Below are positions 55,201-64,000 of a DNA stretch of 64,000 bases, piece after piece. Origin of the DNA: Coprinellus micaceus (taxonomy: Eukaryota; Basidiomycota; Agaricomycetes; Agaricales; Psathyrellaceae); NCBI GenBank assembly GCA_951394405.1, contig OX596341.1:1364001-1428000 (forward strand), read 5' to 3'. Below the pieces are notes generated by a model, which saw only the letters and a program-made list of their open reading frames with translations, did not search any database and was not told where the DNA came from. The translations under genes and the position numbers were made by a program. Every line of letters starts with the position of its first letter. Position 1 is the first letter of the stretch.

Positions 55201-58200
55201 TAACGCCGAGTTGGTTCTGTTGTCAGTTCGCATTCTCACGACACTCTCCACATCGCCGTACTTCACCAACCTTGTTGCTCTCATCGAGAGGAACACCAAC
55301 TCGGAGCGAATCCTTTCAGCGTTCGTTGAGACGTTGAATATTGACAACTTTGAGGATATATTCGACGCGGAGCTCCATGCGGAGATTTCAACAGGGGCAG
55401 GAGCGGGGGATGTTGATGACGACCCAGACCCTCTCGCTCAGGCAATTCGCCTCGCCTCGCTGGACCTGCTGATCCAAGACACCGCTTCGAATCGCGCCTT
55501 CCCAAGCATTGGACACTGGCTCCTGTTGGGTAGCCATCAACCACAAGTGCAAGACCCTTACGCACTCAACTCTCGGCAGACCTCAGTTCATGTTCTCCTT
55601 GGCCTCATCAACACCGGTGTCCCAAGACTCAAGGACAGAGGAAGGCACGAACCCCACTCACAAGTTGCGCCTCTGTACCTCACCCTCCCCGCCCTTGCCG
55701 AACGATGTTACAGAGTCGTCTCCCAGCTTTGTACGCACCCTCGGACATCAGAGTTTGCGACGAGGTACCTCCGCACTAGAGAAGACTTCTTTGCCCGCCA
55801 AATCTCTGCTGTTCCCTCTCAAACTCCCGAAGTTAACCGCCCGCCCCTCATCCAGGTCTCGTACGGCGACGGCTCGCGCTCCCTCACCACCGTCGAGGCT
55901 CTCAGTTCTTTCCTCTGTGTCCGGTCCTATATCTTCGACCTTGTTGCCCTGGAACTCCACATCCTTACCTCTAAGAGCCACTTCAAGGGCGTTGTTGAGC
56001 TGCTGGAAATCCTCTTCGGCACCGATGTAGACTACGAGGAGGAGCACGACTTCCAAACCTTCAGGGAAGTCGGCCAGTCGAATATGCGCATCGTGGACTT
56101 CTTCCAGAGCTTGTTGTTCGATTGGGCGGATAGTTTGCAGGTTGAAGCCACGAATATGCAGTACCTCGCATCGCTCAACCTCCAAGCATGCGTTAGGAAG
56201 GATGCTTCGGGATGCGAGGTTGTTGACCGAACAGTGCTCGTGGCGATGTTGGCTTCGGCCAAGAAATCCTTGGTGGCGCAGGGGCGCGTCGCGACGGCTT
56301 CACAATTCGACCAACTCAACGCCGAGACGGCCTACGTCTTGGAGAGCTGTGTTATCGAGAACAACCGCCGGCGCGTCGCCTACAGCATCTCGTCCGGGTT
56401 CGAGTCATGGAGGCGGGTATTGGATATCGCGCTCACCAAGTGCTTCGATCGACTCCCTCATGACCGTCGTGAGAACATGCTCTTCGACCTCCTCCACATC
56501 CTTCCCTCTGCCATCCGTTCCCCCACCCTCGAGGAGCCGACTTCCATCCTCCTCTCCGAAGTTGCGCTTTCGCTCATTACGAAGCTCCGGGAAGATAGGC
56601 GGTACCAACTCGTCCTCCAGTCCAGTGCAGAGGAGTCGGGATCGCTTCCTGCCGAGAGGCTATTCAGCATTCTGCGCGACATCGTCGAAGGCATCCTCAA
56701 CAGCAACCACTCCGAGCTCGTTCGAGGCAACCTGTACGGTTCCTTGATCAACTTTATTCACCTCGTCCTATGCTCGAAGCTTGACGAAGTCGAGGAGGGT
56801 GGTACTGGTGGGGACCCTAACGATCCTTTCGCCGCCTCGCTCGCCGTATCATCTCTCCGTGAAAGTAGCCCCTTCGGTCCTGGCCTTAGCCAATCTCTCT
56901 CTATACTCCCTCGTTCGTCCGCCTCACCCTCAGCATCGTTGGAGGTGGGTATCCTCTCGACACTCAAGCCTGTGTTGGAGCGCTTGGTCGCTGTGATTGC
57001 GAGGGACGCGATTGATGGAACGGAGGTATGGAAAACGGTGGCGTTCATGCTCCTGGATGCAGTGGTGCAGCTGTCTGGATTGGAGAAGCAGCACGCAGCT
57101 TTGAGCGCTTTGAACAGACATGGCGTCCTTGCGAACTTTGTGAGGGGGGTGAAAGAGGCAGATGGGTTGCTGTCGAATGTACTCAAGCCTGATCCTGGTA
57201 CGTTTTACTCCAAGTGGCGACGGTGGGGCGGCGCTAACTTGGTTACTAGAGGATTTGAGTTCGCTGTACGTATACGAGTCGAAGATGTCGCTGTTCATCC
57301 GTATGGCACAGACCAGACTTGGGGCAGAAAGGCTTCTCGAGGCCCAGCTCATCCCCACGCTCGCTCAATGTGATTTCATCGACTGCATGCCAGAGGCAGA
57401 TCAAGCATTCATCGGTATGTCTTTCCTCCATAGTCAGTGCAACCTCACTTACTATGCTCTCCCTAGACAATGACTCTTTCCTCCCATCCGCCGTTGCGCG
57501 GTATCACCAGCTGTTCATGCCTGCCATCCAGGTTGTCGACGGAATCTTGGCTGTCCTGGGCAGCAAACATACGACCGCAACCCGCCAGGTAAATAACTCA
57601 TGTTTTGAACTGGATGCTCCCGGACTCAAGCCATATCCTTAGGCGATCGACTTCCTCTCGAATCATGCATCGACGATCGCGATCCTCTTGAAGGCCGAGG
57701 CAGACTATGTCACTCTCTCCATGCTCGAAGAGATCCACCTCCTGGTGACTATGTGTGGCGTGTTGCTGCCCGCGGTCCCCAAGACCGAATCGGTGTGCCT
57801 TGGTTCTCCCCTTTCCTAGTACACTGCCTAAACGTCTACCTTAGCTATCGACCAATGCCGGTTTCGGTGCCATCCACAGTGCAATCCTCGCTCTGTCAAC
57901 GAGGTCCCTTGGCCGTGGGAAGGCATTCGAGAGGGTGATTCCCCAGACGGACGAAGAGGTTCAGGCGAGCGGCGTCCATGCTTTCGGTATGTCGCCTCCA
58001 GCCCGTGCCGCGGCATACACTGACCGTTCCCTCCTCAGGGCTCGGATCCAGGAGTAAGTTCGACGTCCTCGTCGAGAAGAAAGAACGACTTCTGCGCAAG
58101 AGCGTCATCTCCTATATTGGAGCCGCCAGCGAATTCACCGGTCAGCCCTACCTTTCTGTTCTTTCTTCACCATTGGTTTTGACTGTTTGACTTGAAGAAC

Positions 58201-59088
58201 CTGAGATCATCCTCGTCCTCTCACCCATCACAATTGCCCCGAAGCGCGAAGATCAGGCTTCGCGATTTTCAGGTATGCAGTTCGCATTGGGCTAAAGCGT
58301 CTCCCTCATTGGACCCCAAACAGCGACTGTGCCAACCATTGGAGATGCTCTGGCGTCCCTCGATGATGTGTGCAATGATCTGGCCGAGGTCCTAAGGCAA
58401 ATTTCTGACATTGGGGCTGAGCTCGCGCACAAGGACCGCCTTAGCTTAAGCGACGTGCAGGAGGTACGGGTACTGTCCTTTTGGGAGCCATTGTTCCACG
58501 CGCTTAACCTGTTTGAACCTACTAGATTCTGCGGGATTACGACTCCAGCATTTTATCGGAGCTTGAAGTAGACCAGAGGCGGTCGCTGATTTACCGAGAG
58601 TTGAGGAAGATTGGCAAGTCATTGAAAGAGGGCGCTAAAGTGGTCATCGGTGTGCCTATTCCCTCGCTCTGCGACTCTCAGCGCTGACGAAGTTGACCTT
58701 CTAGACTCCGTCGAGATGCTCCTGTTGCTCGTTTGGAGGCACACACAATACTATTCAGAACCCCAGAATGCATTACCTCCAGCGAGAGGAGCATCCATGG
58801 CGAACGCCATGAGGCTGCTCGCCACGACCGACCCAGGTGTTTTCCGTGGTGAGGTAGCGGGCAAGCTGCAGCCTGTGTTGCACAAGTTGAGCTCCATTGA
58901 ACTGGTCAGCGTCCGAAGTTTTCATGCTGGTACAATTTGTATTGATCCGCGTTCCCTAGACTGCGACTTTGAGTGGGAAGGACTGGCAAGAGAGCCAAGG
59001 CTACCTCGAAATTATGTCCCGTCGGCTGAAAGATACCGTCGGCCTCCTAGAAGAACAGCAGGAAGCCGACTACGGCGAAAAATTCTAG
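52207..59088 (+). CDS. NUP192: Nup192/Nup205 inner-ring nucleoporin
   Basis: A giant all-helical scaffold nucleoporin of the nuclear pore inner ring. The first exon begins MDTIFRLREALTRVLSYNVE, with the next exon opening KINLNGTQIAVNSDFARQAI, a typical Nup192/205 N-terminus (NGTQ, then FARQAIFLADQL-like). One exon of nearly 4.8 kb follows, with DVATLYAFIGLLFASLPNES, FLQWAIWSTSPQDLTMLTAL, and YLRTREDFFARQ. About ten small introns cluster in the last 1.9 kb. The C-terminus is SRRLKDTVGLLEEQQEADYG then EKF and TAG at 59088. At about 2,100 residues it is close to human NUP205 length. No frame damage seen. Confidence 0.92.
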
Positions 59089-59364
59089 ATTCAAACAAGC
59101 TCCACTCCCCTTCCGTTTGACTGCTTTGTGTTGATTGTCCTCCTTGTTGTCATGTTCCTCGCTGTATCTCTTATTAATATATCCACCCTTGACTCATGAC
59201 TGTGTCGGAACGCGAACAAAGGTTCTATCTCGAAGGTGTGTCTGCTACCATGGAATGGGAACCAGGGGGATGCATTGACGATCGAGAAATGTAGGGTAAT
59301 AATTCGACTTGGCATACGAATGGGAAGCAGCCCTATCAAGTATAATGGTGCACGGACAGAGCTC

Positions 59365-60811
59365 TCAAGAGAACGAAGCATCGGAGGGTACAGGACGAGA
59401 AACAGAAAGAATGGCGTTCCCAGAAGTAGATTTAGGTTCGACGGTAGGGCAAACGCAAGAGGTCGAGCAAGCACATCTCCGACTATAAGACCCATCCAAG
59501 GTGAACCTCGAACCAAATATGCACACAGTTGCAGTATCATGATGAGTAAAACCAGCGTCCAGCTCGCAATCATAAAGCAGGGGAATTTCCATCGATCTTT
59601 GAGAGGAGAAACGAGTGGGCGAGGAACGGGAACCGGCAGTCGACGCCTCGTCAATCAACCAGTCACGAGAACGATCCAAGAAAGGGATCGCAGAGAGCGA
59701 CCAGTCAACATCGGGAGTAAAAGAGAAACCGTCGAGGAGGCCAGGACCAAGAGATTCAAACTCGACCTTTTCAGTAATTTCGGTCGCCAGGATGCTAGCA
59801 AAGGTCGTTGGAGTCGGTTCAGAAGGCTGGGCCTCCAACGCCGTTTTCGATGCGTCGTTGCAAGCCGTCTTGAAAGAATCCTCGTCGTCCGGGCTCCCAG
59901 TAGCTGCGAGTGAGTCGAGCGGAAGTGGAAACAGAAAGGAAAGGAAAGGAGCACGGTGAGATGGGGGAGCCACGCAAACTAAAGTGTTAGGCGAATGAAA
60001 TACCTGGTGTTCCCGAGGCCGAAACTGTCGATGCACAACTTCCTCCTCCAGAGTTCGTTTGGTCGCAAAGTTTCGCCGCAGAGTCTGATCGGGTCCCACC
60101 CAGCCGTCCAGACATCGAGGGCCTATTCGAATCGCGCTCTAGTGCATTCGCAAGATCCTTAATTAGCGGAGGGGCGGGTTTCGCCAGCGGCACATCATCG
60201 TCTCCGAAGATATCGGCAGCTCCGAAGGCGGGACTTGACGGGGGAGTATCCGGTGACCGGGAAGGTTTGAAGAAGTCGTCCAAGTCGGAGCTTGGGAAAT
60301 ATGACACGGAGAAACAGAAGGATGGAGAAGACGACCGCATAGATGAACGGAACTCTTCAAGCCCGTCCTCTTCTGTCCACAATCTCAGGCCGTCGGGCTC
60401 GGGTTCACCGCATACATCCATGGTTCCGGTCTCGGTGACACCGCTTTCCGATTTCACCTCAGGCTTCTCTGCATTCTGATCGACTTCACCTGGCTGAACG
60501 GATTCGACGCATACATTCGGCTCCTCGATCTCCTCTTCCTTGACCTTGGGCGGCGGAGTAGGAGGCGGCGTCGGGATCCTCCCGACCTCCATGTCGTACG
60601 TTCCGCTAGGGATCCTGATCCTCAGTTTCTTGGCTCGCGGTCGCCGCCTGTACCACCAGTTGTGCACCGATGTCGGGTTGAGGCCACGCGCGATCGCCCA
60701 TGCCTTTCGCGAGGTGTGTGTTGGGATTCGCGGGTCTTTCGCCCAAATGGCGTTAAGCTCGTCAGAGTATATGCCGGTGAGGGGCCTGAATTTGGGCTTG
60801 GGTGAAGGCAT
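59365..60811 (-). CDS. Divergent homeodomain-like protein, possible membrane-segment C-terminus
   Basis: Starts MPSPKPKFRPLTGIYSDELN. The first 55 residues form a homeodomain-like helical unit ending in LNPTSVHNWWYRRRPRAKK, where WWYRRR occupies the place of the usual WFxNRR; the conserved Asn is replaced by Arg. A long acidic/Pro-rich region follows (RIPTPPPTPPPKVKEEE). One intron (GTATTT...CGCAG) joins to ATGSPDDEDSFKTAC and GPGLLDGFSFTPDVDWSLS. I placed the end at 59365. If a 37-base intron after DEASTA is spliced, the frame switches to a strongly hydrophobic tail (WKFPCFMIASWTLVLLIMIL) open to 59091. It is probably nuclear and DNA-binding, but a membrane-tethered form is possible. It is not clearly a mating-type HD1/HD2 protein. 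Confidence 0.6.
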
Positions 60812-62097
60812 TCTTGATGACGGAGGAAAGAAGAACAGCCGGAGGTGATAAGCCTGGCGAGTCGCGGCGGGGTTTGAATTTCCTGGCGACCTCACTTAGG
60901 GGCGCTTCTCACGAGCGCTAAATTCAGCGATGCTCAAACAGCCAGGATTGGTGAAGAGACAGCACCGGACAAAAGTAGACCCAGTATCAGAACGGTCTGA
61001 TGCAACAGGTCTTCTCTAATTCCCGGTACTTCGAGCTGTGACCGCTGAACTTCGAGATTTCCATGGCGTTCTGTCCCTAGCTTGGACCTACCGACGCAGG
61101 CCATGAGGGATGTGGGCGTATTTCCCTTGATTATCAGCCACGCAACGGCTCCATCTTTTGCCTCGCAAATCTATATTTTTCGGTCTTGAGGAGCTGAGCG
61201 CGAACGGGAAAGGCGGCCACGTAAGCGGACGCTGGAATAAATTAGCGCCAGAGTGCGATACGAACGGAAGGAGTTTCACGTTCTGAGTTTCTGAGACGAT
61301 GCCGGGAAGTTAACGTGTACACAAAGGCCGCTTCCTAGCCCTGTAATCTGACCCCTATATCCTCGAAGCAGGTGTCCCTTTTGTCTTCCAAGGTCTGGGA
61401 CTCGATTTCTTCGAGTTCCCAGACGCCTGTCATGGCCAAACCAGTGAGGCGTTTATCCTGGAACATGGTCAGCCAATCATACGACCTGTCCATAACGGGA
61501 TTTTTGTCGAAGTACGCTGTCTATGGAATGGTGACCCCTCAAGGCCTCAAGCCCGACACTCCGGTATCACCCAACGATATTGGGCGACTTTCAATTATGA
61601 GTTACACGCGGTGTGCCAAGCAAAGGAAGCAGAGGCCTGGAGTGCAAGTGTTTGGACAATCAACGATGATAGAACATTCTACCTTTTCATAGCGGCAGAA
61701 AGGCGCTTCTCGATAACATTATACACCTTGTATGTCGCGAAGTTGGGGTCACGATGGAAGTATAATGGACTTGGATGAGGGAAGGTGTGTAAAGGGACTC
61801 CGCAACTTTTGCCCATAACGGATGTATAGCGGCCATGTAGAGAGCCACCCCCCTGAATTGCAGTTGGATCGCTCGTCATTGGATCCCTGAGATGACTTCT
61901 AGAATGGTTGCACTGCGGTCGGCGCTGCTGAACTACCGTAAATGCAACGATTGTCTAACACTCCACATCTATTCTGAACTCGCCTTCCTGTCGGGAAGCG
62001 TTATCTTCTTTCAATGAAGGCTCGTTCACGAGACCACATCGGCGGTGCGAAGACCCCGTCTACTGACACCCTCAATTCATAGAGATATTTCTCAGAG
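60812..62097. other. Intergenic, no gene supported
   Basis: About 1.3 kb between divergent genes. One plus-strand frame of 106 codons (61372-61692) lacks a recognisable domain and is probably chance. The distal part is promoter of the lipoxygenase gene. Confidence 0.45.
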
Positions 62098-62103
62098 TAT
62101 AAG
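62098..62103 (+). promoter_or_regulatory. TATA-like element of lipoxygenase gene
   Basis: TATAAG, 82 bp before the ATG at 62180. Confidence 0.4.
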
Positions 62104-62179
62104 AGGCGTTGAGAGACTGACTTTGACAATCCTCAACCCACCCACCGATTCGCCTTCGACAATCGCAAGTGAAACAGCC

Positions 62180-64000
62180 ATGCCTTTGATCGTCCCTTTG
62201 ACCCCTGCTTCTTACGTCGATTCCATCGTTTCCACAGTCAACGCGTACAAGGATGCCCGCGACGCGTATGTATAATGGTTCCCTCCGCCGTTATTCGTGG
62301 AATTAATGGTCGACTTCTGTAGTATTGAGAAGATGTTTGACCAATCATCGGCCCTTCCCAACTGCTCCGTCGGACCCATCGCCGATAAATCCCTCACTGA
62401 CCAGGAGAACCTGAAGAAGAAGCGCGAGCTCTACCATTGGTCTACGGAGAACGCCTACCCTCCTCACCTTTACGTAGTTCCTACCGAGGAGGTCCTCGCC
62501 AAGGAGCAGATCTTCCAGGCAGACCGTCTCGCACAGGTGCAGGACATGGCGCACACCGTCCCGAAGTTCTTCTCCGAATTCGACAAAGGCGAGCTCACCC
62601 TGACCATGGCTTCCATCGAGAAGCGTTACAAAGACCTCCACCAAGCTGCAGTTGACGCTGGGCTCAAGGATGTCTACGCCGCTCCCAACGTTGGACTCAG
62701 GGCAGACTGGTATACCGACGCCGTCTTTGCTCAGCAACATCTCACTGGGGTCAATCCAACGGGCTTGAAGCGGGCATCCCAGGACTGGATCGCCGCGTTC
62801 GGTCAAGCTGCCGCCGAGCAGAACAACGCCGCTGCCCAGAAAATCCTGACCTCCTCTCCCTCTTCTCTCTACGTCGTTGACAACACCGATTATCGCTACA
62901 TCCTCGGCCTGGGCCCAAAGGACCCTCTCATCGCCCAGGGCGTCCCCATCCCCGGTGTCCCCGCAGGACAGCCCGCCTTTGGATGCGCATCCGTGACCCT
63001 CTTCACTCTTTCCAATGGCGGACGGCTTCACCCCGTCGCTGTCTGCCTCGACTACAAGAGTAGCATCCAGGAGAGTGTCACCGTCTTCAACAAACGCTTG
63101 ACTTTCGATGCCCAGGGTGTCGACGAAAAGGAGGACTGGCCATGGCGCTACGCCAAGATGGCTAGCAACATGTCCGACTGGCTCCGCCATGAGCTTACCA
63201 TTCACTTGACGGAAACCCACCTGATCGAAGAGGGTATCATCGTCGCTGCTCAACGCAACCTCCCCGACTCGCATGTCATCTACCAAGTCCTTCACCCGCA
63301 CTGGTACAAGACCATGTCGCTCAACTTCCTCGCTCGCCTGATTCTTGTGCCTACGTTTATCGAGAAGGTCGCGCCACTCGAGGTTCGTATCCTATTCTCC
63401 CCTTCACGATTCATGTCCCTGATGACCAAACATATTCCAGCTCGACCAAATCAAGTACATGATTAGGCAGTCTTACGTGAATTTCGACTTCACTGGTCGC
63501 TACGCACCCGCCGAATTGAAGAGTCGCGGCTTCGACACGTCCAAGCTCGATGAACCTAAGTTCCACAACTACCTGTATGCCCGCGAAATTTCCAAGTGCT
63601 GGGACGTCCTCAGGTCCTTCGTTTCGGACGTCCTCCGTAGCGCCTACCCCAAGGGGGATGCCGACGTCCGCGCCGACAAGTACCTGGCTGGATTCTGTGC
63701 CGAGATGCGTTCCCTCCAAGGAGCACAGTTGCCTTCCTTCCCTGTCGTCAAGACGCTCAGCGAGCTTATCGACATGGTCACCATGTGCATCCAGATCGCT
63801 TCTCCTCAACACAACGCCATCAACTACCTCCAGCAGTTCTACCTGTCCTTCGTTCCCAACCGTCCAGGCTCCTTCGCCACCCCTGTTCCTACAACCCTTG
63901 CGGAGGTACAAGGCTACACCGAGGAGCACGTCCTCGCCGCGCTGCCTATCGGCGGTTTCGCTGACAGGGTCGAGTGGATGCTCATGGCGCAGGTTCCATT
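62180..64000 (+). CDS. Lipoxygenase, 3' end beyond the window
   Basis: Lipoxygenases insert O2 into polyunsaturated fatty acids using a non-haem Fe or Mn. Exons are 62180-62265, 62323-63382 and 63441 to the window edge, all in phase. The start is MPLIVPLTPASYVDSIVSTV. The metal-site helix shows HLTETHLIEEGIIVAAQR (His-x4-His), followed by HVIYQVLHPHWYKTMSLN. The second metal segment is SPQHNAINYLQQFYLSFVPN, giving the third His and the Asn, with VPNRPGSF as in other lipoxygenases. There is no plant-type PLAT domain and no clear signal peptide, unlike secreted fungal Mn-lipoxygenases, so an intracellular enzyme is likely. Metal and regiospecificity cannot be judged. Confidence 0.88.

Noticed and set aside
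62345..63301. Long minus-strand frame opposite the lipoxygenase gene (318 codons), and another at 63411-63929
   Set aside because: Shadow frames created by GC-biased third positions of the lipoxygenase coding strand, whose motifs are clear.
62180..64000. Initial idea of indoleamine 2,3-dioxygenase
   Set aside because: The His-x4-His helix, HPHWYKT segment and NRPGS motif fit lipoxygenase, not the dioxygenase family.
1..64000. CRISPR arrays, insertion sequences, prophage or operon signals
   Set aside because: None seen; intron-rich genes with separate promoters show a eukaryotic nuclear genome.

Overview
The window is nuclear DNA of a filamentous basidiomycete, most likely an agaricomycete. 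Nearly every gene is cut by many 45-80 bp GT-AG introns. Several small genes have TATA boxes 50-80 bp before the ATG. The gene set (KRE6/SKN1-type GH16 enzymes, GMC oxidoreductase, tyrosinase, HMUDK-like DNA-modification protein, homeodomain-like protein, secreted families of unknown function) fits that group. No bacterial, CRISPR or viral features were seen, and no tRNA or rRNA gene was recognised. The species cannot be named from this sequence.

Layout. 1-7.6 kb is gene-poor. It holds a small acidic protein with a C2HC-like motif (692-1129), a four-exon hypothetical gene (1477-2017), a possibly decayed ORF (3733-4143) and a proline/histidine-rich gene whose first coding exon appears to be only the ATG (4897-5786). 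7.6-11.8 kb encodes secreted or surface products: a tyrosinase-like copper enzyme and two small Ser/Thr-rich, probably GPI-anchored proteins. 12.1-16.3 kb is a SNF2 ATPase with an inserted RING finger and a SUMO-interacting-like motif. 17.1-20.6 kb (minus) is a multidomain gene that ends in an AIG1-like P-loop GTPase domain and has an apparent frame break at a C run. 21.3-23.6 kb (minus) is a repeat-containing secreted protein. 25.4-27.2 kb is a six-kelch protein.

29.1-42.7 kb is a cell-wall and carbohydrate block: a GH3 beta-glucosidase, two tandem KRE6/SKN1-like GH16 membrane proteins and an intracellular-looking GMC oxidoreductase. 44.2-52 kb is an information-processing and housekeeping block: a mitochondrial-type RRM protein, a protein joining an HMUDK-like helical domain to a chromodomain, a METTL14-like m6A-writer subunit lying tail-to-tail with it, and an SFT2 Golgi protein. 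52.2-59.1 kb is the giant nucleoporin Nup192/Nup205. 59.4-60.8 kb (minus) is a divergent homeodomain-like protein. 62.2 kb to the end is a truncated lipoxygenase.

The most interesting observations are the HMUDK-helical plus chromodomain protein beside a METTL14-like gene, the GTPase fused to a long uncharacterised N-terminal region, and the homeodomain-like protein that lacks the usual recognition-helix Asn and may end in a membrane segment. All gene models were spliced by hand from splice consensus and reading phase; minor exon boundaries may be off.
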